A DNA stretch of 64,000 bases, taken from the NCBI GenBank assembly GCA_030157785.1, contig JAOAUC010000040.1:97131-161130 (forward strand). Reading direction: 5' to 3'. How positions within the stretch are numbered: the first letter of the stretch is position 1; each line of letters starts with the position of its first letter. The notes under the pieces were generated by a model, which was given only the letters and a program-made list of their open reading frames with translations, had not been told where the DNA came from and searched no databases. The stretch comes from Zoogloea oleivorans (lineage in GTDB: Bacteria > Pseudomonadota > Gammaproteobacteria > Burkholderiales > Rhodocyclaceae). This document shows positions 54,900 to 64,000 of this stretch, piece after piece. The position numbers and the translations under genes were made by a program.

Positions 54900-56032
54900 A
54901 GGCACGGCAACTTGCCGTAATCGTCCTGGGATCGCTGGCCCTCGGGGCTTGCAGTTCCCTTAATCCGTTTTCTTCCGGTGATGCGAAGATTACGCCGCTC
55001 AAGCCCTTGAGCAATCCGCTGAAGACGACCGAAGTCTGGCGAAGCCGTGTCGGCGACGCCGGCCTCTTCGTGTTCCAGCCGGCTCCGAGTGGCGAGGCGG
55101 TGTTTGCCGCCGGCCGTGATGGCGGTGTGCAGCGTATCGAGGCCGGGCGTACCGTCTGGAAGACTTCGGTGGATTCGACGCTGTCGGGCGGTGTTGGTAG
55201 CAACGGAAAGCTGGTGCTGGTGGGCTCCCCGAAGGGGGATGTCATCGCGCTTGATGCGGTTTCTGGTCAGATCAGGTGGCGTGTGCGGGTTAATGCCGAA
55301 ATACTGGCTGCGCCCGCCGTGTCCGACAGTATTGTTGTTGTACGCAGCGCGGACAGCCGGCTATTCGGCCTCGATCCGGTAGACGGCAAGCAGCGCTGGG
55401 TCTATCAGCGTGCCATGCCGTCCTTGTCGCTGCGCAATGCAGCCGGGGTTTTTCTTGACGACAAGGCGATTCTTGCCGGATTTCCGGGCGGCAAGCTGAC
55501 AGCCATCAATCCGGCCAATGGTGGCTTGATGTGGGAAGGCACCGTGGCGGTTCCGCGCGGCTCCACCGAGCTCGAGCGGGTTGCCGACATCACCAGTCTT
55601 CCGGCCATGGGCACACGTGCCACCTGCGCGGTTGCCTATCAGGGGCGGGTAGCCTGCTTCGATCTGGCCAACGGTTCAACCCTGTGGACCCGCGATCTTT
55701 CCAGCTCCAAAGGGCTGGATCTGGACGACGAGCACGTATTTGTGACCGACGAAAAGGGTGCTGTTCATTCCCTGGATATTTCCAATGGCGCCAGCACCTG
55801 GAAGCAGGATCTGCTCGCCGGCCGCGGAACCGGTCGCCCGAAAGTTTTTGGTGATCACGTGCTTGTCGGTGACAGCGAAGGCTACATACACATTCTGCGC
55901 AAGGATGATGGTGCCCTCGTCGGACGTCATCGCGCCAATTCCAGCCCGATCGTTGCAGACCTGCAACGTGCCACTGGCGACATTGTCGTCCAGACGCGGG
56001 ATGGCAATGTTTACGCCCTCGGCGTTCAATAA
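54896..56032 (+). CDS. bamB: Outer-membrane assembly lipoprotein BamB
   Basis: A 378-residue lipoprotein of the BAM complex. The lipobox is LGAC (LGSLALGACSSLNPF, Cys near residue 18). The rest is an eight-bladed propeller of PQQ-like repeats (DVIALDAVSGQIRWRV, GLDPVDGKQRWVYQ, CFDLANGSTLWTRDL). It starts four bases inside yfgM and is followed by der 15 bases later. Confidence 0.96.
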   Translation: MKARQLAVIVLGSLALGACSSLNPFSSGDAKITPLKPLSNPLKTTEVWRSRVGDAGLFVFQPAPSGEAVFAAGRDGGVQRIEAGRTVWKTSVDSTLSGGVGSNGKLVLVGSPKGDVIALDAVSGQIRWRVRVNAEILAAPAVSDSIVVVRSADSRLFGLDPVDGKQRWVYQRAMPSLSLRNAAGVFLDDKAILAGFPGGKLTAINPANGGLMWEGTVAVPRGSTELERVADITSLPAMGTRATCAVAYQGRVACFDLANGSTLWTRDLSSSKGLDLDDEHVFVTDEKGAVHSLDISNGASTWKQDLLAGRGTGRPKVFGDHVLVGDSEGYIHILRKDDGALVGRHRANSSPIVADLQRATGDIVVQTRDGNVYALGVQ

Positions 56033-56047
56033 CGGAGTCGCCAAAGC

Positions 56048-57376
56048 GTGAAACCCACCCTCGTCCTGGTCGGACGCCCCAATGTGGGCAAATCTACCCT
56101 TTTCAACCGCCTTACCAAAACCCGTGACGCCCTCGTTGCCGACTTTCCCGGCCTGACGCGGGATCGTCGCTACGGCCTTGGCCGTGCTCTCGAGCGGGAA
56201 TTTCTTGTCGTCGATACCGCAGGTTTCGACCCGGTCGCCAAGGATGGCATCGTTCACGAGATGGCCAAGCAGGCCGAGCAGGCGATTGCCGAAGCTGACG
56301 CGCTCCTTTTCATGGTGGATGCCCGCAGTGGCCTGACTCCCCACGACGAGCAGATCGCCACGCGCTTGCGCCGTGCCGGCCGTCCGACCTTCCTGGTTGT
56401 GAACAAGGCCGAAGGCATGAACCGCTCGATGATCTCGGCCGAGTTTCATGAGCTCGGTCTGGGTGAGCCCCTGTGCATCTCGTCTGCCCACGGGGACAAC
56501 GTCACGTCCTTGATGGAACTGATCCTCGAGACCTTCCCGGAAGATCCGGAAGGCGAGGAGACCGCTGAAAAGGGCCCTCGCGTAGCCATTGTCGGACGCC
56601 CCAACGTGGGCAAGTCCACCATGGTCAATACGCTGATCGGCGAAGAGCGCGTGATCGCCTTCGACATGCCTGGCACGACACGGGATGCGATCGAGGTGCC
56701 GTTCGAGCGCAACGGACGACACTACACGCTGATCGATACTGCGGGTCTGCGCAAGCGTGGCAAGGTCTTTGAGGCAGTCGAGAAATTCTCTGTGATCAAG
56801 ACCCTGCAGGCTGTTGAACAGGCTAACGTGGTCGTCCTGGTCCTGGATGCCAGCCAGGAGATTTCCGATCAGGATGCTCATATCGCCGGTTTCGTGGTTG
56901 AAGCCGGGCGTGCCCTCGTGGTTGCGGTGAACAAGTGGGACAGCGTCGACGATTATCGTCGTCAGCGGATCAAGGAAGACATCGATCGCAAGCTGCCTTT
57001 CCTAGCCTTCGCCCGCTTTCTTTACGTCTCGGCGCTAAAGGGGCAGGGAATTGCCGCGATGCTCAAGGCCGTGGATGGCGCCTACGAGGCGGCCATGACC
57101 AAGCTGGCTACGCCAAAGCTCACACGTCTTTTACTCGACGCGATTGCCCGTCAGCAACCTCCGCGTCATGGCGGTTTCCGCCCGAAGATGCGCTATGCGC
57201 ACCAGGGGGGTATGAACCCGCCTATCATCGTGATCCACGGCAGTGCCCTTGATCACGTTCCTGCGTCCTATGTCCGCTTCCTGGAGCGCACCTTCCAGGA
57301 GGCGTTCAAATTGCAGGGAACGCCATTACGGATACAATTCAAGTCTTCCACGAATCCCTACGCCAACAGGGATTAA
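56048..57376 (+). CDS. der: Ribosome-associated GTPase Der (EngA)
   Basis: A 442-residue protein with two tandem GTPase domains. The P-loops are GRPNVGKST twice (residues 8-16 and about 184-192), with [10 protein letters not shown] and [12 protein letters not shown] switch II regions. NKAEG and NKWD are the guanine specificity motifs. A C-terminal KH-like domain follows. Der matures the 50S subunit. It starts at GTG 56048. Confidence 0.97.
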   Translation: MKPTLVLVGRPNVGKSTLFNRLTKTRDALVADFPGLTRDRRYGLGRALEREFLVVDTAGFDPVAKDGIVHEMAKQAEQAIAEADALLFMVDARSGLTPHDEQIATRLRRAGRPTFLVVNKAEGMNRSMISAEFHELGLGEPLCISSAHGDNVTSLMELILETFPEDPEGEETAEKGPRVAIVGRPNVGKSTMVNTLIGEERVIAFDMPGTTRDAIEVPFERNGRHYTLIDTAGLRKRGKVFEAVEKFSVIKTLQAVEQANVVVLVLDASQEISDQDAHIAGFVVEAGRALVVAVNKWDSVDDYRRQRIKEDIDRKLPFLAFARFLYVSALKGQGIAAMLKAVDGAYEAAMTKLATPKLTRLLLDAIARQQPPRHGGFRPKMRYAHQGGMNPPIIVIHGSALDHVPASYVRFLERTFQEAFKLQGTPLRIQFKSSTNPYANRD

Positions 57377-57438
57377 AGAACCGCTTCCACACCAATGAGC
57401 GGCTTGCTGCCTCCATGCGGCAGTGCAGCAAATGGCTC

Positions 57439-57444
57439 TATAAT
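57439..57444 (+). promoter_or_regulatory. Candidate -10 element upstream of hfq
   Basis: TATAAT at 57439-57444 is a perfect -10 hexamer 31 bases upstream of the hfq ATG, inside the 99-bp der-hfq gap. The -35 region is weak. Hfq may therefore have its own promoter besides read-through from der. Confidence 0.55.
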
Positions 57445-57475
57445 TATTCCAAACTAAAACCATAGAGGTTCTACC

Positions 57476-57718
57476 ATGAGCAACAAGGGGCAACTCCTTC
57501 AAGATCCATTCCTCAATGCGCTGCGGCGCGAGCACGTTCCGGTTTCCATCTATCTTGTGAACGGGATCAAGTTGCAGGGGCAGGTCGAGTCCTTCGACCA
57601 GTATGTTGTTCTGCTGAAGAACACGGTGACGCAAATGGTTTACAAACATGCCATTTCCACTGTCGTGCCGGCCCGTCCGGTCAATATCCAGCAGGAACAA
57701 AACGAGGTTGCCAGCTGA
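57476..57718 (+). CDS. hfq: RNA chaperone Hfq
   Basis: An 80-residue Sm-like protein that forms hexamers and matches small RNAs to mRNAs. [28 protein letters not shown] is Sm1, and [13 protein letters not shown] Sm2 is here [14 protein letters not shown] (YKHA conserved). The C-terminal tail is short. GAGGTTCT precedes the ATG. It may serve the candidate small RNA at 48122. Confidence 0.97.
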   Translation: MSNKGQLLQDPFLNALRREHVPVSIYLVNGIKLQGQVESFDQYVVLLKNTVTQMVYKHAISTVVPARPVNIQQEQNEVAS

Positions 57719-57754
57719 GTTCCTCTCTCGTTCGGCTGCTTGCCGGCCATTTTG

Positions 57755-58903
57755 ATGCCGGGTTCGCGCGTGCTTGACAGACCTGCAGCGGGAACCCGTG
57801 CCGTTCTGGTGCAGGTTGATTTTGGGCAGGGCGGCATTGATGAACGCCTGGCCGAAGTCGGTCTGCTGGCCAGCAGTGCGGGTGCAATAGTTGTAGGGGT
57901 TGTCCAGGGGCGCCGTCAGGCACCCGATTCTGCTTTTTTCGTGGGCAAGGGAAAGGCCGAGGAGATTGGTGCCGCAGCCCAGTTGAATGAAGCCGACATC
58001 GTGATCTTCAATCACGACATCACCGCGGCCCAGCAGCGCAATCTGGAGCGCAAGCTTGCTTGTCGCGTCGTTGACCGATCGGCACTGATTCTCGATATTT
58101 TTGCCCTCCGCGCCAAGAGCCACGAAGGCAAACTGCAGGTCGAACTGGCTCAATTGCAGCACTTGTCGACACGCCTTGTGCGGGGTTGGACTCACCTTGA
58201 GCGCCAGAAGGGCGGCATCGGTTTGCGCGGACCGGGTGAAAAGCAGCTGGAAACCGACCGGCGTTTGCTCGGAGAACGGGTCAAGCTTCTCAAGGGGCGC
58301 CTTGCGCAACTGGAGCGTCAGCGCGCAGTGCGTCGGCGAGCCCGTGAGCGTCGTGATGTGCTGTCCATTTCCCTTGTTGGTTACACCAATGCAGGCAAGT
58401 CGACGCTTTTCAATGCGCTGACCAAGGCCGGTGCCTATGCGGCTGACCAACTGTTCGCCACGCTCGATACGACATCCCGCCGACTTTTTCTTGGCGAGGC
58501 AGGGAACGTCGTCCTGTCGGACACGGTCGGATTCATTCGGGACCTGCCTCACTCGCTCGTTGCAGCTTTTCACGCGACGCTTGAGGAAACCATCTCTGCC
58601 GACCTTCTGCTCCATGTTGTGGATGCATCAAGCGAGGACAGGGAAGGGCAGATCGCGGCTGTCAATGGTGTGCTTGAAGAAATCGGGGCCGGTATGCTTC
58701 CCCAGATTCAGGTCTGGAACAAGATCGACGCGACGCTGGCAAGCCCGGAAGTCCAGCAGGACGCTTGTGGTAATATCTCGCGCGTTTTGCTTAGCGCCAG
58801 AACGGGGGACGGAGTAGGCCTGTTGCGCAAGGTGCTTGCCGACGTTGCTCTGGCTCACAAGGCAGCTCTCACTGCTATCCCGGCAACGCAGGATTCGAAT
58901 TGA
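57755..58903 (+). CDS. hflX: GTPase HflX
   Basis: A 382-residue ribosome-associated GTPase. The N-terminal HflX domain (VLVQVDFGQGGIDERLAEVGLLA, FFVGKGKAEEIGA) precedes GGIGLRGPGEKQLETDRR and the P-loop VGYTNAGKST. DTVGFIRDLPHSLVAAF is switch II and NKID the specificity motif. The ATG at 57755 is used; TTG at 57740 is also possible. It follows hfq by 36 bases, the usual pairing. Confidence 0.95.
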   Translation: MPGSRVLDRPAAGTRAVLVQVDFGQGGIDERLAEVGLLASSAGAIVVGVVQGRRQAPDSAFFVGKGKAEEIGAAAQLNEADIVIFNHDITAAQQRNLERKLACRVVDRSALILDIFALRAKSHEGKLQVELAQLQHLSTRLVRGWTHLERQKGGIGLRGPGEKQLETDRRLLGERVKLLKGRLAQLERQRAVRRRARERRDVLSISLVGYTNAGKSTLFNALTKAGAYAADQLFATLDTTSRRLFLGEAGNVVLSDTVGFIRDLPHSLVAAFHATLEETISADLLLHVVDASSEDREGQIAAVNGVLEEIGAGMLPQIQVWNKIDATLASPEVQQDACGNISRVLLSARTGDGVGLLRKVLADVALAHKAALTAIPATQDSN

Positions 58904-58962
58904 TGATTCCCCGTTGTCACACTTCCCGGAACGGATTATTCACTGTGATCTCAGGCATCCTT

Positions 58963-60234
58963 ATGTCTCTCAATGATCCCAAATGGGGCAATCGCGGCGG
59001 CGACGACAAGCGCGGCGGTGATGGCAACCAAGGCCCCCCCGACCTTGAAGAACTCTGGCGCGATTTCAATCGGCGGCTGTCCGGCATGTTCGGGCGCGAT
59101 CCCGGGCGCAATGGCGGTTCGGGTGGTGGCGACGGCGGTAGCCGGATTCCTGAATTCAATTTCCGGCAATTAGGTGGCGGGCTAGGGCTGATCGCTGCTT
59201 TCGCTGCCGTGATCTGGTTGGCGAGTGGCTTCTATATTGTGGATGCCAGCCAGCGGGGCATCGTGCTTCAGTTCGGCCGTTTTCTGGAGTCGACTGAACC
59301 CGGCTTACGCTGGCGTCTGCCCTACCCGGTCCAGACGCACGAACTGGTCAACCTGACCGGTGTGCGGACGGTCGAAATTGGCTATCGTGGCTCGGAGCGC
59401 AACAAGGTACTCAAGGAGGCCCTGATGCTCACCGATGACGAGAACATCGTTAACATCCAGTTTGCCGTTCAGTACATCCTGAAGGATCCGCAGCAATATC
59501 TGTTCAACAACCGGAACGCCGATGATTCGGTGATCCAGGCAGCCGAAACCGCGGTGCGCGAAGTTGTTGGCAAGAGCAAGATGGACTTCGTCCTCTACGA
59601 AGGCCGCGAGCAGGTTGCCGCCAACGCCCAGAAGCTTACTCAGGAAATCCTCGATCGCTATGCGACGGGTATCCAGGTCAGCAAGGTCACCATGCAGAAT
59701 GCCCAGCCGCCGGAGCAGGTGCAGGCCGCATTTGATGATGCGGTCAAGGCGGGTCAGGATCGAGAGCGTCAGAAGAATGAAGGTCAGGCCTACGCCAATG
59801 ATGTGATTCCCCGTGCCCGTGGTGCTGCGTCCCGGCTGTTTGAAGAGGCCGACGCCTACAAGAGCCGCGTGGTTGCCCAAGCGGAAGGCGATGCCTCACG
59901 GTTCAAACAGGTCTACATCGAGTATGCGAAGGCGCCGGAAGTCACCCGCCAGCGCATGTATATCGATACGATGCAGCAGGTTTTTTCGAACACGTCAAAG
60001 GTGATGCTTGACGCTCGCGGCAGCGGAAATCTTCTATATCTCCCGCTGGACAAGATCATTCAGGCGACAGCGGTTCCTACCAACGCACCGGTCGCCGATC
60101 TGCCCCAGAGCGCCCGGCCGGCTAGTGCTCCGACTGCCACTGAAAACAACATTTCACCGCCGAGAGTCGACGCGCTTTCCGGTGAAGTCCGTACCCGCGA
60201 GACAACGCGTAACCGTGATCGGGGAGAACGCTGA
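58963..60234 (+). CDS. hflK: Membrane protease modulator HflK
   Basis: A 423-residue SPFH/prohibitin-family protein. It has a Gly-rich cytosolic N-terminus (NRGGDDKRGGDGNQGPPDLEELW) and one span (GLGLIAAFAAVIWLASGFYIV). The SPFH domain is VLQFGRFLESTEPGLRWRLPYPVQ, and a long coiled-coil C-terminus follows. HflKC surrounds FtsH and modulates its proteolysis. The ATG at 58963 is chosen over ATG 58903 because the family begins here. Confidence 0.95.
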   Translation: MSLNDPKWGNRGGDDKRGGDGNQGPPDLEELWRDFNRRLSGMFGRDPGRNGGSGGGDGGSRIPEFNFRQLGGGLGLIAAFAAVIWLASGFYIVDASQRGIVLQFGRFLESTEPGLRWRLPYPVQTHELVNLTGVRTVEIGYRGSERNKVLKEALMLTDDENIVNIQFAVQYILKDPQQYLFNNRNADDSVIQAAETAVREVVGKSKMDFVLYEGREQVAANAQKLTQEILDRYATGIQVSKVTMQNAQPPEQVQAAFDDAVKAGQDRERQKNEGQAYANDVIPRARGAASRLFEEADAYKSRVVAQAEGDASRFKQVYIEYAKAPEVTRQRMYIDTMQQVFSNTSKVMLDARGSGNLLYLPLDKIIQATAVPTNAPVADLPQSARPASAPTATENNISPPRVDALSGEVRTRETTRNRDRGER

Positions 60235-61148
60235 TGCGCGAACGCCTGCCATTCATTTTCGGGGTGGGACTTTTTGTCCTGGCCATCCTCTCCATGTCTC
60301 TCTTTACAGTTGATCAGCGTCAGCACGCGCTTGTTTTCCAGCTGGGTGAGGTCAAGGGACAGATCAGCGAACCCGGTCTGCACTTCAAGCTTCCGCTCAT
60401 TCAGAATGTTCGCTATTTCGACAGCCGCATTCTGACCCTCGATACTTCCGAGCCTGAGCGCTTCATTACTTCCGAGAAGAAAAACGTACTCGTTGATCTT
60501 TTTGTGAAGTGGCGCATTGTCGATCCGAAGCTCTATTACATTTCCGTGGGCGGTGATGAGGCGAGAGCCCGGACTCGTCTTGAGCAAACCGTCAATGCCG
60601 GTTTGCGGGAGGAGTTCGGCAAGCGTACCGTGCATGAGGTTGTGTCTGGCGAGCGCGACAAGATCATGGATGAGATGCGTCTGAAGGCCGATCAGGACTC
60701 CCGCAAGATCGGCGTCCAGATTGTCGATGTCCGCCTCAAGCGGGTCGATCTTCCTGCCGAGGTTTCCGAGTCGGTGTATCGCCGTATGGAGGCTGAACGC
60801 AAGCGGGTAGCTAACGAGCTGCGTTCCCAGGGTGGTGCTGAAGCAGAAAAAATCAAGGCTGACGCCGACAGGCAGCGGGAAGTGATCATTGCCGAAGCGT
60901 ATCGGGATGCCCAGGTTGTGAAGGGCGATGGCGATGCCAAAGCGTCGTCCATCTATGCGCAAGCCTTCAACCAGAGTCCGGAGTTTTACGCTTTTTATCG
61001 TAGTCTCGATGCTTATCGGAACAGTTTCAAGAACAAATCGGATGTAATGGTTGTTGATCCCAACTCCGATTTCTTCAAGTATCTCAAGGGGGCTGGCGGT
61101 CGCTCCGCAGCATCCGAGTCCGCCAAGGGCGGCAAGAACGGGAAATAA
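60234..61148 (+). CDS. hflC: Membrane protease modulator HflC
   Basis: A 304-residue partner of HflK. The N-terminal span is FIFGVGLFVLAILSMSLFTV, followed by the SPFH segment ALVFQLGEVKGQISEPGLHFKLP. GADEARARTRLEQTVNAGLREEFG-type region and a coiled coil follow. It starts with a one-base overlap on hflK and overlaps the DUF2065 gene by one base. Confidence 0.95.
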   Translation: MRERLPFIFGVGLFVLAILSMSLFTVDQRQHALVFQLGEVKGQISEPGLHFKLPLIQNVRYFDSRILTLDTSEPERFITSEKKNVLVDLFVKWRIVDPKLYYISVGGDEARARTRLEQTVNAGLREEFGKRTVHEVVSGERDKIMDEMRLKADQDSRKIGVQIVDVRLKRVDLPAEVSESVYRRMEAERKRVANELRSQGGAEAEKIKADADRQREVIIAEAYRDAQVVKGDGDAKASSIYAQAFNQSPEFYAFYRSLDAYRNSFKNKSDVMVVDPNSDFFKYLKGAGGRSAASESAKGGKNGK

Positions 61149-61333
61149 TGGGGAGGACCCTCATTCTGGCCTTCGCACTGATGCTGGTGCTCGAAGGCCT
61201 TATTCCCTTTGTTGCGCCGGCCACGTGGCGTGAGACGTTTACACGTCTGATCCGCATGGCTGATGGACAGATCCGCTTTGTTGGCCTTGGTTCTATGGTT
61301 CTCGGCCTCGTTATTCTGATTGTTTTTTCCTGA
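61148..61333 (+). CDS. DUF2065 small membrane protein
   Basis: A 61-residue protein with two hydrophobic segments (LILAFALMLVLEGLIPFVAP and FVGLGSMVLGLVILIVFS), separated by ATWRETFTRLIRMADGQIR. This is the DUF2065 pattern. It sits between hflC and hisZ, as in many beta- and gammaproteobacteria. Its role is unknown. Confidence 0.85.
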   Translation: MGRTLILAFALMLVLEGLIPFVAPATWRETFTRLIRMADGQIRFVGLGSMVLGLVILIVFS

Positions 61334-61345
61334 GGCACTTTGCCC

Positions 61346-62503
61346 ATGTTGCGTTGGGTTCTACCCGAATATATCCAGGACGCTTTGCCTGCTGAGGCGG
61401 CAAAGCTCGAAGATCTGCGCCGCCGATTGCTCGATGCCTTCCGTTTGAATGGTTATCAGCTGGTAGCGCCGCCGCTTCTTGAATACCTGGAGTCTCTGCT
61501 GACTGGTGCTGGTCAGGATCTCCAACTGAAGACGCTGAAACTCGTTGATCAGCTTTCTGGCCGCACGATGGGTGTGCGTGCCGACATTACGCCCCAGGTC
61601 GCCCGCATTGATGCCCATTTGCTCAACCGGAAGGGCGTCGCGCGTCTGTGCTACTGCGGGAGCGTTGCTCACGCGGTGCCGTCCTCGTTGACTGCCACCC
61701 GGGAGCCGCTGCAACTGGGGGCCGAGGTGTATGGTCATGCCGGTCTTGAAGCCGATGCAGAGGTTATTCGCCTGCTGGCGGAGTCCCTGCTAAGCGCCGG
61801 AGTCGGGACCTCGCGTATCGATCTCGGGCATGTCGGCATCTTCAAGGCGCTGGCCCGAAAGGCGGGGCTGCTTCCCGAGCGGGAGGAGGCCCTCTTCGAC
61901 TGCCTGCAGGCCAAGGATCTGCCGGGGCTGCGCGAGCTTCTCGGCAATGTTTCCTGCGATGTATCTGATGCGTTGCTGACTCTGCCGACGCTTTACGGCG
62001 GGGCGGATGTACTGGCCAAGGCCAGGGAGCTCCTGCCGGACGATATTGAAATCATGACGGCTTTGGGCGAGCTTGAACAACTCGCCCGGGAACTGGCCGA
62101 TTTGCCCATCAGCTTTGATCTCGCGGATCTGCGCGGCTATCACTACCACAGTGGCGTCGTGTTCGCGGCTTACGGTGGCCGGTCCCCGGTTGCTCTTGCG
62201 CTTGGCGGTCGCTACGACAGTGTGGGCCGTGCTTTTGGTCGTGGACGTCCCGCAACGGGTTTCAGTCTGGACTTGCGAGAGCTGGCTGCCCAGGTTGCCG
62301 ATACCGCCTTAGCTGGCGCCATTCTGGCATCCGGACCCTTGGAAACTGGTTTCAAGGAAGCAGTAGCCCGACTGCGTTCAGCGGGTGAAAGTGTAATGAT
62401 TGAATTGCCCGGCCATGAAGGCACGTGGCGTGAGGCCGGTTGTGATCGGCATCTTGTTCTGCGGGGCGGCGCCTGGCAGGTTGAACCGCTTCAGGGAGAG
62501 TGA
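61346..62503 (+). CDS. hisZ: ATP phosphoribosyltransferase regulatory subunit HisZ
   Basis: A 385-residue HisS paralogue that lacks aminoacylation activity and is required with short HisG for the first step of histidine synthesis. [27 protein letters not shown] opens the protein. [19 protein letters not shown] and [15 protein letters not shown] follow. It predicts a short-form HisG elsewhere. The ATG at 61346 is used; a TTG two codons before is alternative. Confidence 0.94.
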   Translation: MLRWVLPEYIQDALPAEAAKLEDLRRRLLDAFRLNGYQLVAPPLLEYLESLLTGAGQDLQLKTLKLVDQLSGRTMGVRADITPQVARIDAHLLNRKGVARLCYCGSVAHAVPSSLTATREPLQLGAEVYGHAGLEADAEVIRLLAESLLSAGVGTSRIDLGHVGIFKALARKAGLLPEREEALFDCLQAKDLPGLRELLGNVSCDVSDALLTLPTLYGGADVLAKARELLPDDIEIMTALGELEQLARELADLPISFDLADLRGYHYHSGVVFAAYGGRSPVALALGGRYDSVGRAFGRGRPATGFSLDLRELAAQVADTALAGAILASGPLETGFKEAVARLRSAGESVMIELPGHEGTWREAGCDRHLVLRGGAWQVEPLQGE

Positions 62504-62506
62504 AAT

Positions 62507-63817
62507 ATGGCTAAGAACGTTGTTGTAGTCGGCACCCAGTGGGGTGATGAGGGTAAGGGCAAGATCGTCGATTGGCTGACCGATCATGCTCAGGGTGTTG
62601 TCCGTTTTCAAGGCGGCCACAATGCGGGTCATACGCTGGTGGTCGGTACAACCGAATACAAGCTGAATCTGGTTCCCTCCGGAATTGTTCGTGAAGGCGT
62701 GCAGTGCTACATCGGCAACGGTGTAGTGCTTGACGTTCATCATCTGCTGGCTGAGGTTCGCGGGCTGGAGGCCGGTGGCATCAAGGTTCGTGATCGTCTG
62801 AAGATCAGCCCGGGCTGTCCGATCATCCTGGGCTATCACTCGGCCCTGGATCGCGCCCGTGAGGCCAAGAAGAGTGCCGGCGACAAGATCGGTACGACCG
62901 GGAAGGGCATTGGCCCGACCTACGAGGACAAGGTTTCCCGCCGCGCCCTGCGCGTTTACGATCTGTTCGATCCCAAGCGTTTTGCCGAGAAGCTCGCCGA
63001 GGTTCTGGATTATCACAACTTCGTGCTGACCAATTATCTCGGCGCCGAACCGGTCGAATTCCAGGCTGTTTTCGATCAGGCCATGGCGGATGTCGAAGAG
63101 CTCCGCCCCATGGTCACCGACGTGTCGGCGGATCTTTATGCGATCAACAAGGCCGGTGGAAATCTGTTGTTCGAAGGTGCCCAGGGGACGCTGCTCGATA
63201 TCGATCACGGGACCTACCCGTTCGTGACCTCCAGCAACTGTGTGGCGGGGCAGGCTGCGGCCGGTTCCGGCGTTGGTCCTGGTCGTCTGCATTACGTGCT
63301 GGGCATTACCAAGGCTTACTGTACCCGCGTTGGCGGCGGTCCCTTCCCGACCGAGCTGGACTTCGAGACCAAGGGCACGCCGGGCTATCAGATGTCCACT
63401 GTTGGTCGTGAATTTGGCACGGTTACCGGCCGCAAGCGTCGTTGTGGCTGGCTTGACCTCGCAGCCCTGAAGCGTTCGATCATCATCAATGGCGTTTCCG
63501 GCCTGTGCATCACCAAGCTTGATGTTCTCGATGGTTTGCTGGAATTGAAGTTGTGTACCGGCTACATGCTGGACGGCAAGCGGATTGATTTGCTGCCGAT
63601 GGGTGCGGAAGAGGTCGTGCGCTGTGAGCCGATCCTGGAAACGATGCCCGGATGGAGCGGTACAACCTTCGGAGCTCGTACTTGGGACGCATTGCCGCCT
63701 GAAGCCCGTGCCTACCTGCACCGCATCGAGGAGATTTGCGAGATTTCCATCGATGTGATTTCGACGGGGCCTGAGCGCGACGAAACCATTCTGAAGCGCC
63801 ATCCCTTCGGCGCCTGA
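62507..63817 (+). CDS. purA: Adenylosuccinate synthetase
   Basis: A 436-residue enzyme that joins IMP and aspartate using GTP for AMP synthesis. [17 protein letters not shown] (P-loop with catalytic Asp), [10 protein letters not shown] (His), [14 protein letters not shown] and [24 protein letters not shown] are all diagnostic. It starts three bases after hisZ and is followed by a strong terminator. Confidence 0.97.
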   Translation: MAKNVVVVGTQWGDEGKGKIVDWLTDHAQGVVRFQGGHNAGHTLVVGTTEYKLNLVPSGIVREGVQCYIGNGVVLDVHHLLAEVRGLEAGGIKVRDRLKISPGCPIILGYHSALDRAREAKKSAGDKIGTTGKGIGPTYEDKVSRRALRVYDLFDPKRFAEKLAEVLDYHNFVLTNYLGAEPVEFQAVFDQAMADVEELRPMVTDVSADLYAINKAGGNLLFEGAQGTLLDIDHGTYPFVTSSNCVAGQAAAGSGVGPGRLHYVLGITKAYCTRVGGGPFPTELDFETKGTPGYQMSTVGREFGTVTGRKRRCGWLDLAALKRSIIINGVSGLCITKLDVLDGLLELKLCTGYMLDGKRIDLLPMGAEEVVRCEPILETMPGWSGTTFGARTWDALPPEARAYLHRIEEICEISIDVISTGPERDETILKRHPFGA

Positions 63818-63836
63818 TTGGTCTTTGTTCAGCCTG

Positions 63837-63875
63837 ACTCGGGGAATTGCTGTTGCAATTCCCCGAGTTGTTTTT
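63837..63875 (+). terminator. Intrinsic terminator after purA
   Basis: ACTCGGGGAATTGC (63837-63850) and GCAATTCCCCGAGT (63855-63868) form a perfect 14-bp stem with a TGTT loop, followed by TGTTTTT. It closes the long ndk-purA block. Confidence 0.92.
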
Positions 63876-63908
63876 GAAGGTAGTAAGGTATTCGTTCGTG
63901 AACAAAAA

Positions 63909-63944
63909 AAGGAAAAGCCGATCAAATTTGATCGGCTTTTCCTT
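63909..63944 (-). terminator. Intrinsic terminator of the tRNA gene
   Basis: A perfect 36-base palindrome has arms at 63909-63926 and 63927-63944, centred on AAATTT. On the minus strand it is followed by a run of Ts (complement of 63904-63910). It lies eight bases after the tRNA-Leu 3' end, so it should terminate that transcript and block read-through from the right. Confidence 0.85.
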
Positions 63945-63951
63945 GAATGCT

Positions 63952-64000
63952 TGGTGCCCAGAAGAGGACTCGAACCTCCACGCCTCGCGGCACTAGTACC
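63952..64000 (-). tRNA. tRNA-Leu, 3' part (cut by window edge)
   Basis: The minus strand from 64000 reads the 3' side of the anticodon stem, then the long variable arm (TGCCGCGAGGCG), the T arm (GGTTCGAGTCC) and the acceptor end TCTGGGCACCA with encoded CCA. The long variable arm makes it class II, and the bases after the expected anticodon (GGTACTAGT) fit an NAG anticodon of leucine. The anticodon's first two bases and the 5' half lie outside the window. Confidence 0.85.

Overview
The window is a high-GC, gene-dense chromosomal segment. Synteny points to a betaproteobacterium, probably of the Rhodocyclales (Azospira/Dechloromonas-like). The supporting blocks are exbB-exbD-lpxK-trm112-kdsB-adk and ndk-rlmN-pilW-rodZ-ispG-hisS-yfgM-bamB-der-hfq-hflX-hflK-hflC-DUF2065-hisZ-purA. 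HisZ, a PEP-CTERM protein and an EpsA-like regulator fit the same placement. This is inferred from gene content and order; no 16S gene is present. I see no insertion sequence, prophage, CRISPR array or rRNA.

Layout. 1-4901: glycerol use (glpK, glpD cut by the window edge), a TonB-like protein, a chromate transporter and a BamE-like lipoprotein. 5099-9902: a sulfate-import operon (substrate-binding protein, cysT, cysW, cysA) ending in a cysB-type regulator. 9838-13282: a small hydrolase, a putative Na+/H+ antiporter, and an orphan ParA divergent from a small DNA-binding-like protein across an AT-rich double dyad. 13434-27171: the main accessory block. A PEP-CTERM protein and a large secreted nuclease are divergent from an 11-gene type II secretion/type IV pilus-like operon that closes with an EpsA-like LuxR regulator. 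27259-29627: Fe superoxide dismutase with an IscR-type operator, xseA, and a DnaA-box cluster. 29628-33337: the ExbBD/lipid A-Kdo/adenylate kinase operon. 33419-39344: a phosphofructokinase with mixed donor-site residues, a PEBP protein, murJ, accA and tilS. 39348-45195: the DctS/DctR two-component pair divergent from the DctPQM TRAP transporter for C4-dicarboxylates. 45349-48232: ccoI-ccoS (cbb3 oxidase maturation), followed by a strong candidate FNR-activated small RNA. 48410-63817: the long housekeeping block. 63952-64000: the 3' part of a tRNA-Leu on the minus strand.

How it fits together. The organism appears to respire organic acids, with cbb3 oxidase maturation, dicarboxylate uptake and oxygen-responsive control. 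It also assimilates sulfate and maintains a full Gram-negative envelope (LpxK, KdsB, MurJ, BamB, RodZ, PilW). The most novel-looking elements are the hybrid secretion/pseudopilus operon with its neighbouring nuclease, and the FNR-box-driven small RNA at 48122-48232. All functional calls come from reading the sequence; no database search was run.
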